NCBI GenBank assembly: GCA_030600725.1
Contig: JAUVLN010000032.1
Location: 1 to 12,426, forward strand
From: Thermoplasmatota archaeon
Lineage (GTDB): Archaea; Thermoplasmatota; Penumbrarchaeia; Penumbrarchaeales; Penumbrarchaeaceae
Direction of reading: 5' to 3'
DNA: 12,426 bases
This document shows positions 1 to 7,602 of the stretch, piece by piece. Every line of letters starts with the position of its first letter. The first letter of the stretch is position 1. The translations under genes were made by a program, and so were the position numbers. Below the pieces are notes generated by a model. That model did not search any database and was not told the origin of the DNA. It worked only from the letters and a program-made list of their open reading frames with translations.

Positions 1-2
1 GG

Positions 3-29
3 AAAAAAGGGGCCTTCATTGGACCCCTT
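3..29 (-). terminator. Hairpin plus T6 terminator of the surface-protein gene
   Basis: Read on the minus strand, about 36 nt after the stop codon of the large surface-protein gene, there is a stem of eight base pairs. AAGGGG pairs with CCCCTT and two further G-C pairs close the stem beside one bulged base, around a loop of about six bases. A run of six T follows directly (the A run at 3-8 on the plus strand). Archaeal RNA polymerase terminates at oligo-T runs, so this is a convincing transcript end. The hairpin may add stability to the 3' end. What lies beyond position 1 is not visible. Confidence 0.75.
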
Positions 30-64
30 ATTACACATTGATGCAGATCGAAAGATGACGCTGA

Positions 65-2914
65 CTAGGTCCAGGCATCGTCCCCTTCCCCTTCTATATC
101 CTCTTCTTCCTCGTCCTCCTCATCTTCGGATCCTTCCTCCTCATCATCCTCTTCTATCTCGATCTTATTTGTCCTTTTGACATCTTTGTCCTTTGCTTTG
201 GAGACCTCTGATACTTTATCGACCTGTCTTGCAGATGTCAATTTCACGAAGACCATCACGGCAATTACAATGAATATCCCCAGAATGACGCTCCCCGCTC
301 CTTCGGATATGATCTGTCCATCATCCTTCACGACCTGTATCTGTTCCGATGGGATGATGCGGTCTTTGGTTCGGATACTGAAGGATTCCGTTTCTGCCTC
401 CGAGTATGTCCTGGTCCTTCCCTGAATATCCGTATAGGAAAAATAAAGGGTGAAGGAGTATGTGGAACCGTCGTAGATCTCATTGCCTGCTTTAATGGAT
501 AACGTGATGGTGGTTATCTCCCCCGGTTCAAGGTCCCCGATCTCCACCTCACCCGTCAACACCTCGAACAGGGCGGAATTGAAGAATATCCTTGTCTTGA
601 CGTTGGATGCGGTGGAACCTCCGACATTCATAAGGGTTATCTCCACATCGAATGTCTGTCTCCTGTCCACAACCGGCGCGTCGACCTTGATTATACGCAT
701 ATCGGGTAGTTTATTGTAGATATCAAACCGGATATAAAGGCTGGAACCCGAGAACATCTCATCATATGTTCCCACATCGTCGTAGTATGCGAAATAGACA
801 TTTCCATAGTAGTTACTGTTGAAATACCTCCGCTCCCCATCGGGTTTAAAATGGAATGAATAATAGAAGGTATCATCCGGTCCCACGGTCCCGATCTTCT
901 GCGGAGGATCGGTGGCAACGAATCCCGTTGAAGATGAAATGAAGAAACAGGATAGGTTACTGGCCCCTCCCCTTCCCATGTTCTGTATCTGGGCCGTGAC
1001 CTCTACAGATCTGTCATCCAATATATCTCCGACCTCAATGTTGAGCAGTTTGAAGGCGGGTTGTCTCGCCCTAACCTGAAGGTAAGCCGTGAATGTCAGG
1101 CTCACGGGGTTCAGGTTCTGATCGAAACCCTCCATGTCCACCTTGAAATAATTGATGCCAGGAACGGCATCATCCCTTATCTTGGCGTAGAAATAGAAAT
1201 AGTCCGACTGGGTGGATGTTGAAGTTGATCCTGATAGGCCAGCGCGGTATAATGGTGGGAGAGTTGTCATGTTCTCATCCCCTACGCTATATGGAAGAGC
1301 AAGGGGTGAGCCTTCATCTGTATGGATCTTGTAGACCAGATTGTAAAAGCTGTACATCTCGTAATTGTCGAGCCTCAACCTCATGTATGCATTTGCCGTC
1401 CCCGGATACTGGTTCTGTCCATAGTCGATATATCCGTCGATATTGGGGCCTGCCGGGTCCGGAAGTATCTCTATCAGCAGATAGGGCATGTGATCGCCAC
1501 CGTTATCCTCGGGGTAACTTATCTGGCGCAAGATATTACGGTGCTCATAGTGTCCCTTCTCGTTCCAGTATCCTGCCACCTCCTCTCCCGGGGTATTTCC
1601 CGTAGCACCCGTATCCTCATATTTCGCCAAATAATCAAGAGGGATCTTGTAAAGGCCCGGTGGAAGCCTTGGTAGGAAATTGACCATCTCGAATGTAACC
1701 GTTGATGATTCACCCACAGCAAGCGCAGGGATCACAAACTCCTGGGATTCGTACCTGGGATTGGCATTGCTGTTCTCATCATACCATAACATTCCACTTC
1801 CCACATATTTTGTACTGTCCGTATCAAGGGAAAAAACCACTTCCGTCAGGTCCACGTTCCCCTCATTCGTTACCGGGAACTCCAGGCTATCGGGCATGTT
1901 GTTCTGCAGGAAAGTAGCATAAGGCGCATTCAGGTCATTGAACTCCGGCACCATGACAAGAGGCGTGTATTCCACCGTGAATTCGTAAAGAGTGGCCGAT
2001 TCAACTATCCGGTCGCCGTTTCGGGTGTACGATATCTGAAGCAGAACGTCGTGATCCCCCGCTGCAAGGTCCTTGGGTATCGTAACCCTCCAGAGGAACT
2101 TGCTTTGCATGGATTCAGACGTGAATAACGGATCATCCACCGCGATGGGAGATCCGGGGAATGATATCGTCGCCTCAATGTCTGTGAGGGTTCCGGAAAG
2201 ACTATATGTATTTTTCAAACCAAAATTCTTATGAGTGGCTCCTGAGTAGGTGTCGTCCGTGTCAAGATCTTCTTCAAACGCGTAGAAGGTATAATCCGGG
2301 TAACCATCACCCCAAATATAGCTCCGGACCTTATGCTCACTTTCGACCATTACGGATGACCACGCCCAATCATACTGGGTACCACCATCCCAATCTATCA
2401 TGTAACGGAAGTCCACCCTGAACTTCATCACAAAGTCCCCAATGAATACATTATCCGTCTTGATCGTGAATTTTAAACGGTTGTTGGATGCGTCTGCATA
2501 GAAATTATTGCTACCAGGATTGGCGATCTCATATCCGTCCCCGTCGTTGTTGTAGAACCCATCCAGATCCTCCTCCCAAACAAGCGGTGAATTCACGATC
2601 TCTTCTCCATCCTCTGTGAGCACGCCCTCAAAATGGATCTGCACCTCCTTGACCGTGCTCGTATTGCCCGGATCACCAGTACCCACATATTCGCTTCCAT
2701 CGTAGCCGTTATCTACATTCACATAGAACATATTCTCCCCACCAGGATAATAGGTTCTTCCATTGGTGAAGGTAATATACACATCGAACGGATCGTCGAT
2801 CCCGGCCCTTGTGGGAGCCGTTCCCACGGCCGGTCCGAGGCCGAAGGCCAGCAAGGTCAGAAATGCAGTACCAAGTAGAACCCAGGCTATAAATGCTGAT
2901 TTGAATTTCCTCAT
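65..2914 (-). CDS. Secreted membrane-anchored protein with Ig-like (CARDB/S-layer-type) repeats and polyacidic tail
   Basis: A 949-residue cell-surface protein of no assigned function. Residues 1-33 are a signal peptide (MRKFK, then a hydrophobic core about 8-30). Residues 40-850 are exposed, rich in Asp, Tyr, Asn and Gly, and almost without Cys. At least three segments (about 335-410, 620-690, 738-830) show the beta-sandwich pattern 'N-x-G...V' followed by 'G.L.PGE..T.T', typical of CARDB/NEW3 and COG1361 S-layer-related domains. Potential N-glycosylation sites are N84, N548 and N653. A single membrane helix lies at about 874-892, followed by a basic stretch (893-916) and then a nearly continuous Asp/Glu tail (919-947), so the C-terminus should be cytoplasmic. 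The start is the ATG at 2914, about ten bases after the predicted transcription start, with a weak GGTG. The gene appears monocistronic. Envelope or adhesion roles are plausible but cannot be read from the sequence. Confidence 0.9.
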   Translation of the reverse strand: MRKFKSAFIAWVLLGTAFLTLLAFGLGPAVGTAPTRAGIDDPFDVYITFTNGRTYYPGGENMFYVNVDNGYDGSEYVGTGDPGNTSTVKEVQIHFEGVLTEDGEEIVNSPLVWEEDLDGFYNNDGDGYEIANPGSNNFYADASNNRLKFTIKTDNVFIGDFVMKFRVDFRYMIDWDGGTQYDWAWSSVMVESEHKVRSYIWGDGYPDYTFYAFEEDLDTDDTYSGATHKNFGLKNTYSLSGTLTDIEATISFPGSPIAVDDPLFTSESMQSKFLWRVTIPKDLAAGDHDVLLQISYTRNGDRIVESATLYEFTVEYTPLVMVPEFNDLNAPYATFLQNNMPDSLEFPVTNEGNVDLTEVVFSLDTDSTKYVGSGMLWYDENSNANPRYESQEFVIPALAVGESSTVTFEMVNFLPRLPPGLYKIPLDYLAKYEDTGATGNTPGEEVAGYWNEKGHYEHRNILRQISYPEDNGGDHMPYLLIEILPDPAGPNIDGYIDYGQNQYPGTANAYMRLRLDNYEMYSFYNLVYKIHTDEGSPLALPYSVGDENMTTLPPLYRAGLSGSTSTSTQSDYFYFYAKIRDDAVPGINYFKVDMEGFDQNLNPVSLTFTAYLQVRARQPAFKLLNIEVGDILDDRSVEVTAQIQNMGRGGASNLSCFFISSSTGFVATDPPQKIGTVGPDDTFYYSFHFKPDGERRYFNSNYYGNVYFAYYDDVGTYDEMFSGSSLYIRFDIYNKLPDMRIIKVDAPVVDRRQTFDVEITLMNVGGSTASNVKTRIFFNSALFEVLTGEVEIGDLEPGEITTITLSIKAGNEIYDGSTYSFTLYFSYTDIQGRTRTYSEAETESFSIRTKDRIIPSEQIQVVKDDGQIISEGAGSVILGIFIVIAVMVFVKLTSARQVDKVSEVSKAKDKDVKRTNKIEIEEDDEEEGSEDEEDEEEEDIEGEGDDAWT

Positions 2915-2943
2915 TGAAACACCAATATGTGCATCCTGCTTCT

Positions 2944-2959
2944 GATTATTTAGGTTTTC
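2944..2959 (-). promoter_or_regulatory. TATA box and BRE of the surface-protein gene
   Basis: On the minus strand GAAAA (2955-2959) is followed by CCTAAATAATC (2944-2954), resembling an archaeal BRE and TATA element. Transcription would begin about 25 nt downstream of the TATA centre, near 2924. That leaves a leader of about ten bases before the ATG at 2914. The match to the TATA consensus is moderate; spacing is the main support. Confidence 0.5.
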
Positions 2960-3238
2960 TCCATGATATCCATCGATATTGCATGATACTTTTTTTGATG
3001 AACCGGACCCGTATGGCGTATCGATCCTGTTAATATTGTAGCCACTGAAAAAAGATTTTTTTTAATAAGGACAACCCGACCTCCGGCACTATGATAATAA
3101 ATTGGCTGAAGGTCAGGCCCGATATTTTCCACATTGTATCGTGATGCTTACCAGGAGATCTCTCCCCGGGAGGTCGCACCATTACTGAATACTACCTCAT
3201 TTTAATATTATGAGATGCAGATATTATATCGATGGGGA
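2960..3238. other. Gene-poor intergenic stretch
   Basis: I find no convincing gene here on either strand; the open frames lack ribosome sites and family-like sequence. Near 3047-3065 an A6 run and a T9 run sit almost back to back, so each strand carries an oligo-T tract. The minus-strand T6 (3047-3052) is the nearest plausible terminator for the zinc-ribbon gene that ends at 3239. An 8-bp inverted repeat (3077-3084 with 3169-3176, CGACCTCC/GGAGGTCG) encloses about 84 nt. Near it, 3154-3165 holds a small GGAGA/TCTCC dyad. These could shape a 3' untranslated region, or be chance. Confidence 0.4.
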
Positions 3239-3406
3239 TCAGTACCTTGCTGGTCGCCTCTTCTTGTAGCAATCCCTGCAGTAGACCGGCCTATCCTGAT
3301 CAGGTTTGAATGGGACCTGGGTCGCCTGTCCACAATCCGCACATACTGCGTCATGCATCTCACGAGGTGGCCTATCATAGCCACCTCCTCGCCTATCATC
3401 ATACAT
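3239..3406 (-). CDS. Small CxxC-x17-CxxC zinc-ribbon protein
   Basis: A complete 55-residue protein. After an Arg/Gly/Asp-rich head (MYDDRRGGGYDRPPREMHD) comes CADC (22-25), exactly 17 residues containing VPFKP and RPVY, then CRDC (43-46) and a basic tail (YKKRRPARY). This spacing and the VPF/RPVYC signature match the small CxxC-x17-CxxC protein family found in many archaea and some bacteria. The four Cys very probably bind one zinc ion. The biochemical function of the family is unknown to me; the basic ends suggest nucleic-acid or ribosome contact, which is inference. The ATG at 3406 is the only possible start because an in-frame TAA lies two codons upstream, and GGAAG sits 8-9 nt before it. 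The gene is divergent from the deaminase gene and ends about 325 bases from the surface-protein start. Confidence 0.85.
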   Translation of the reverse strand: MYDDRRGGGYDRPPREMHDAVCADCGQATQVPFKPDQDRPVYCRDCYKKRRPARY

Positions 3407-3422
3407 ATTTTACTTCCTTTTG

Positions 3423-3439
3423 GCCTTCTTCACGAAGGC
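3423..3439 (-). other. Hairpin in the leader of the zinc-ribbon gene
   Basis: A perfect 6-bp dyad (GCCTTC, five-base loop, GAAGGC) lies 17 nt before the ATG of the small zinc-ribbon gene, inside its predicted 5' leader. It could limit ribosome access or stabilise the message. It is short enough that chance cannot be excluded. Confidence 0.35.
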
Positions 3440-3460
3440 TCTGTATCTTTCACTCCCTTC

Positions 3461-3471
3461 TATTATTAATA
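3461..3471 (-). promoter_or_regulatory. Possible TATA box of the zinc-ribbon gene
   Basis: On the minus strand TATTAATAATA is the best TATA-like element upstream of the small zinc-ribbon gene. It predicts a transcription start near 3441 and a leader of about 35 nt containing the GCCTTC/GAAGGC hairpin. The match is only moderate in an AT-rich divergent promoter region. Confidence 0.4.
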
Positions 3472-3525
3472 CTTTTTGTAGGATTAAATGATTTGATGGA
3501 AATTTGCAGTAAAAAATGTTCACAA

Positions 3526-3534
3526 CTATAATTA
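3526..3534 (+). promoter_or_regulatory. TATA box of the deaminase gene
   Basis: CTATAATTA lies with its centre about 27 nt before the ATG at 3557. Initiation at the usual distance would fall almost on the start codon, so the mRNA would be nearly leaderless. This agrees with the absence of a good Shine-Dalgarno site before that ATG. Confidence 0.55.
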
Positions 3535-3556
3535 CCACAAAACAGTTCATGGTTGG

Positions 3557-4840
3557 ATGGCACAGTTGTTGATCAAGAACATCCACATGACGGATGGAAG
3601 AAGAAAGGATATCCTTATCGAGGAAGGGATATTCTCCGAGATCGAAGATCCAGGCACGATCCGGATCGAGACGGACAGGGTGATAGACGGGAGAGAACAC
3701 ATTGCTATGCCCGGCCTTTGTAATACCCACAATCACGCGGCGATGACGCTCCTTAGAGGTATCGGGGACGATCTGGACCTGAAAAGATGGCTGAAGGAGA
3801 GGATCTGGCCTCTTGAGGCAAGGATGAAAATGGAACATATCAAAGCTGGAATGGAACTCGCCTGTCTGGAGATGATCAGGTCCGGGACCACACTCTTCAA
3901 CGATATGTATTTCATGGAATCCGATTGTGTACCGTTCGTCGATAGAATGGGAATACGGGCCGTGTTGGGAGAGGGGTTCATAGACGCTTATGATGAACAT
4001 CTGGAAAAGGAAAAGAGAGCCGAAACGGAGAAGGCCATCAATGCGTGCAACTCCTGCAGCTCCGGGAGGGTCAGACCCGCGGTAGCTCCCCATTCGGTCT
4101 ACACCGTTTCAGAAGAGGGGCTAAGATGGTGCAGGGATACCGCGGACAGATATGGATGTCCGATCCATGTCCATCTCTCGGAGACCGAAAAGGAGGTGAA
4201 AGATTGCATAAGAGAACATGGTTCAACTCCGGTCCGATACCTTGAGCGGACAGGGCTTCTCGGCCCTGACGTGATCGGAGCTCACTGCGTTCACCTCACG
4301 GACAGGGACATATCGATAATGAAGAGGTGCGGAGTGAAAATATCCCATAATCCGATGTCGAACATGAAACTCTCTGTGGGGGGTGCTTTCCCAATGAAAT
4401 CGTTGATGGAAAAAGGTGTAACTGTAACCCTGGGAACAGATGGGGCCGCATCCAACAACTCGCTCGATATGTTCCAGACCATGAAGATCTCAGCCCTTAT
4501 CTCGAAGCAGAGATATGGGGTCACCTCGATCGGTGCGAAAAGCGTGCTGGAGATGGCAACAAGGACCGGTTATCTATCGCTCGGATCTGATGGGGGAAAG
4601 ATAGAGGTAGGCAGATTGGCGGATCTGATCCTACTGGACCGGAACCACCACTCCCTGGTCCCGGGCAATGATCATATCTCCGATATAGTCTATTCTTGTT
4701 CGGGCTCGGCAGTGAGATATTCGATCATTGGGGGTGAGATCGTCATGGACAACGGCATGGTCCACCGTGAGGATGATATTATAGAGGACGCTCGAAAAAT
4801 GGCATCCGATCTCCTTTCGGGTGATCGGAGATCACAATGA
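3557..4840 (+). CDS. dadD: 5'-deoxyadenosine / S-adenosylhomocysteine / methylthioadenosine deaminase (amidohydrolase)
   Basis: A 427-residue cytoplasmic amidohydrolase of the MtaD/DadD group, which hydrolyses the 6-amino group of adenosine-type nucleosides to the inosine form with release of ammonia. The metal and catalytic set is intact: THNH (H58, H60), APHSVYT (H179), HVHLSET (H206, E209), AHC (H243) and GTDGAASNNSLDMF (D295). Length is usual for the family. In methanogens DadD salvages 5'-deoxyadenosine from radical-SAM reactions and also accepts SAH and MTA. Which substrate is preferred here cannot be read from the sequence, so the symbol is a family-level choice. The ATG at 3557 lies at leaderless distance from the TATA box; the ATG at 3549 is out of frame. 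The 3' end overlaps the opposing ATPase gene by nine bases. A TrzA/chlorohydrolase-like activity is the main alternative. Confidence 0.9.
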   Translation: MAQLLIKNIHMTDGRRKDILIEEGIFSEIEDPGTIRIETDRVIDGREHIAMPGLCNTHNHAAMTLLRGIGDDLDLKRWLKERIWPLEARMKMEHIKAGMELACLEMIRSGTTLFNDMYFMESDCVPFVDRMGIRAVLGEGFIDAYDEHLEKEKRAETEKAINACNSCSSGRVRPAVAPHSVYTVSEEGLRWCRDTADRYGCPIHVHLSETEKEVKDCIREHGSTPVRYLERTGLLGPDVIGAHCVHLTDRDISIMKRCGVKISHNPMSNMKLSVGGAFPMKSLMEKGVTVTLGTDGAASNNSLDMFQTMKISALISKQRYGVTSIGAKSVLEMATRTGYLSLGSDGGKIEVGRLADLILLDRNHHSLVPGNDHISDIVYSCSGSAVRYSIIGGEIVMDNGMVHREDDIIEDARKMASDLLSGDRRSQ

Positions 4841-7291
4841 GTTATGGTGGATCACATTCTCATCCCTGAACTGTTTTATAATCTGTTCCACCCTTTCAAG
4901 ATAGGATCTGGCCCCTATCTCCCTGAAGATATCACGAGATTCTTCGAGGAATCCCAATGCCACATCCTTCCTCTCGAATTTCAGATTGTGTTCACCCAGA
5001 TGGAATGCAGCCCTACCTATCTCATAGGGAATCTTCATCTCCTTGAGCACATTATAGGACCTTTTCAACATCGCCCCTCCCTCTTTATCTTCACCGTTTC
5101 TGGATCTGCATACTCCCATATACATACCGGCGATGGCGGCACCTATCCTGTCCCCCTTCCCGGATAATTGATCCATTACCTTATCATAGGTGGATTGTGC
5201 CGATCCATGTCCCTCCCTGACGCACCTTATAGGGATCATATTGATCAAAGCCCAGGGGGTCTTATAGCCATATTCACCTGCTCTATCGAGGGATATCTGG
5301 AGCATGTCATGAGCATTGGCCAGATCCCCCTTCTGAATAAGGGCATTACCCAGATTCTGATATGCCCTTGACTCCTCCAACTTGTTTCCTGTTGAATTCA
5401 GGTGTCTTATCGCCCTTTGATAATATTCAACGGATCTATCCAGGTCACCCTTGTGATTGAATAGATTTCCAATATTAATGTACAATGCACCCAATGTGTT
5501 GAGGTCATTTTGCTCCTTTGCGAATTTAAGGGAGCTGGTGTATTTCTTGAGGGAACCGTGATAATCGCCCTGTCTCCAATAGAGATAACCCAAGCCCATT
5601 GAAGCATGGCTCTTCCCCTCCGGATCACTGTGTTCGACCGAGAGGTCCAGAGCGGAATTCAATAACCCCCCTGCCTCCGTGAACTCCCCTTGCAGATAGT
5701 GAAGGCGGCCCATGTTCAATATGGACCTCACCTCCACATCAGGCCTTCCAAGTTCAATGGATAGGACCCTGGCCTCATCGGAAAACTCCATAGCCCTCTT
5801 CCAATCACCCATTTGAAGACATATGTTGGAGATCTCCATGAATACCTCCATGTTCTCGGCCCTCAGGGTATCGGACTTGGGCATCTTCTCCTTGCAGTCT
5901 ATTATCATCTTCAATAATGATATTACCCTTGACGGAGAGGAAGTCTTGTAGTGTGATACTGCCCGGGTCAGGTAGGCCAGCGCGTTCGACCGGTCCTTGG
6001 CAAGGTAATAATTAAATGCGATATCGCTCCAATACTCAGGATCATTCGAGTATAGGTTCTCCAACACCCTGGCGATCCGATTATGTAGATATTTCCTCCT
6101 TGAATGGTTCAGCTCCGAATAGATCACCTCTTTTATCAAGGGGTTCTCGAATTGATAGTGCTCTTCCTCGCTTCCCTCCATGATGAACCTTGCCTGTATC
6201 AGCTCCTCGATGGCTTCCAGGGTGTCCTCATCTCCCAGTTCCAGGGCATCCCTTATCACATCGAACGTGAAGGTAAGGCCTGCGACCGATGAGACCCTGA
6301 TCACCTTGATCGAGAGAGGTTTCAACCAATGGATCCTTCTTAATACAACATCCTTTACATTCGTGGGCAGGGTGATTGCATCCGGATCAGTTATGTTGAG
6401 GCCATCAGGATCCTTCGGATCGAGAATACCCTTTTCCAACATCGAGTGGATCAATTCCTCGATGAAAAATGGGTTTCCGACAGTCATCCTGTATATCGTA
6501 CTGACCAATTCACGTGGAACGGTCTTGATGTATAGGGTCTTTTTCAGGAATTCCTCGCATTCCAATTCGATGAAACGGTTCAACCTGATCCTGACATATT
6601 TGGTATCCTGATCCAGCCTCTTCAATGAATCTGTCAGAGGATGTGCCTTCCCCTCACCCCAGAACAGATCCTCGGGTCGATAAGTGCATATGATCAATAT
6701 TGGATTCTCCTTTATCCTCCTACATAGGTATTCCAAGAGCTGAAGGGTATTCGAGTCCGCCCAATGCAGATCGTCTATCTGTAAGCATAGAGGTGCCTCG
6801 GAGGCTAGATCGAAGATGAACTCGGAGAGCCTATCCAGTTGGAGGGGAGCCTCCTCCATCTCATCCGCCTGCACCTCCTCAGCCTCGATCTCGGCTGGTA
6901 TGAGCGACATCGGAACGAGATCGCTATCGTAACCGTAATCCATACCCGATCCGCCGTCATAACCCCTTTCAACAAATGGTGAATCTATCCTGCTGCCCTC
7001 GAAGAAGCTCTCCTTCAACTTTCTGTATTGATTGAACATCTCCTTGAATGGAAGACACGTATCCGTATCCTTGAAATACAGACATTTACCTGAAAGAAGA
7101 GTGAAGTTCTCCATGGATCCAAGGGTTTTTATCTCATCCAGAAACCTTGTTTTTCCCACTCCCGCCTCACCCGAGACCACGGTCACCCTACCCCTTCCAT
7201 GGGATACGTCCTTGAGGATATCGTTGATCTGGGAGATCTCCTTTCTCCTACCAACGAAATCAACCCCTGCCCTCTTACCTGTTTCCAACAT
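4832..7291 (-). CDS. STAND-type AAA ATPase (AAA_16) with C-terminal TPR repeats
   Basis: An 819-residue soluble signal-transduction ATPase of the MalT/AAA_16 kind. The order is FVGRRKEI box (12-19), Walker A GEAGVGKT (41-48), Walker B LCLQIDDLHWAD (168-179, with D173 and D174), and an arginine sensor-like TYRPED (203-208). 'GNPFFIEEL' (272-280) follows, then a winged-helix-like part (about 310-410) and tandem TPR-like helical pairs from about 420 to 805. The clearest TPRs are about 520-555, 560-595, 600-635 and 640-675. Such proteins switch on nucleotide exchange after the TPR part senses a ligand or partner. No output domain (DNA-binding, TIR, protease) is recognisable, so the role is unknown. 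Between Walker A and B there is an unusual insert (about 100-150), first Gly/Tyr/Asp-rich and then acidic. The ATG at 7291 has GAGG about seven bases upstream and a TATA box at 7348-7356. The gene is monocistronic. Confidence 0.9.
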   Translation of the reverse strand: MLETGKRAGVDFVGRRKEISQINDILKDVSHGRGRVTVVSGEAGVGKTRFLDEIKTLGSMENFTLLSGKCLYFKDTDTCLPFKEMFNQYRKLKESFFEGSRIDSPFVERGYDGGSGMDYGYDSDLVPMSLIPAEIEAEEVQADEMEEAPLQLDRLSEFIFDLASEAPLCLQIDDLHWADSNTLQLLEYLCRRIKENPILIICTYRPEDLFWGEGKAHPLTDSLKRLDQDTKYVRIRLNRFIELECEEFLKKTLYIKTVPRELVSTIYRMTVGNPFFIEELIHSMLEKGILDPKDPDGLNITDPDAITLPTNVKDVVLRRIHWLKPLSIKVIRVSSVAGLTFTFDVIRDALELGDEDTLEAIEELIQARFIMEGSEEEHYQFENPLIKEVIYSELNHSRRKYLHNRIARVLENLYSNDPEYWSDIAFNYYLAKDRSNALAYLTRAVSHYKTSSPSRVISLLKMIIDCKEKMPKSDTLRAENMEVFMEISNICLQMGDWKRAMEFSDEARVLSIELGRPDVEVRSILNMGRLHYLQGEFTEAGGLLNSALDLSVEHSDPEGKSHASMGLGYLYWRQGDYHGSLKKYTSSLKFAKEQNDLNTLGALYINIGNLFNHKGDLDRSVEYYQRAIRHLNSTGNKLEESRAYQNLGNALIQKGDLANAHDMLQISLDRAGEYGYKTPWALINMIPIRCVREGHGSAQSTYDKVMDQLSGKGDRIGAAIAGMYMGVCRSRNGEDKEGGAMLKRSYNVLKEMKIPYEIGRAAFHLGEHNLKFERKDVALGFLEESRDIFREIGARSYLERVEQIIKQFRDENVIHHNSL

Positions 7292-7347
7292 CCCTACGCC
7301 TCTGGATTCTTTCAGCCCATTCTCATTCTTATTTTAAGCATCAAGAC

Positions 7348-7364
7348 AATATTAAACCTTTTGC
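7348..7364 (-). promoter_or_regulatory. BRE and TATA box of the STAND ATPase gene
   Basis: On the minus strand GCAAAAGG precedes TTTAATATT (7348-7356), a good archaeal BRE/TATA pair. It predicts a start near 7327 and a leader of about 36 nt, with the GAGG ribosome site close to the ATG at 7291. Confidence 0.6.
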
Positions 7365-7394
7365 CCACCTTATCCTCCAATAAATGAATATCAT

Positions 7395-7406
7395 CATTCA
7401 TGAATG
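7395..7406. promoter_or_regulatory. 12-bp palindrome, candidate operator
   Basis: CATTCATGAATG is a perfect 12-bp palindrome about 40 bp upstream of the TATA box of the STAND ATPase gene. The nearby ATGAAT (7384-7389) repeats half of it. Its position suits a dimeric regulator, but no regulator is known and a palindrome of this size can occur by chance. Confidence 0.3.
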
Positions 7407-7520
7407 GCATAATACTATACAAACCGTGCCGTTCGTAGGCAGTATTTGATCATCTGAAAAATTGGAGGGATTACGAGAGAAATATTTTCAGTTGGTTTTC
7501 ATATGTAGGTTTTTTTTACT

Positions 7521-7602
7521 GGCTAAGGCTGGTTTCACTTAAAGGAGAGATGGTACGCACATCTCTGGAAACGTTATACATTTGCCCATCTCCCAGCTAG
7601 CC
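7521..7602. other. Structured inverted-repeat region with alternative pairings
   Basis: This 82-base segment can close with a ten-pair stem: GGCTA (7521-7525) with TAGCC (7598-7602), and GCTGG (7528-7532) with CCAGC (7593-7597), with a two-base bulge. TTTC (7533-7536) can pair with GAAA (7568-7571). Inside, AGAGATG (7546-7552) pairs perfectly with CATCTCT (7560-7566) around seven bases. The overlapping GAGATGG (7547-7553) can instead pair with CCATCTC (7586-7592). A T8 run (7510-7517) precedes it and a T5 run (7669-7673) follows on the plus strand. It could be a small structured RNA, a bistable regulatory RNA or a DNA operator. It matches no RNA family I recognise. It lies 130-210 bases upstream of the nrdJ TATA box, so it is not in the predicted nrdJ leader. 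Confidence 0.4.

Noticed and set aside
2950..3132. 60-codon minus-strand open frame before the surface-protein gene
   Set aside because: It lacks a ribosome site and motifs, and it overlaps the BRE/TATA of the surface-protein gene.
3410..4093. 227-codon minus-strand open frame across the deaminase start
   Set aside because: It lies mostly antisense to the clearly recognisable deaminase, has no family-like sequence, and its only protein-like part is a short basic tail.
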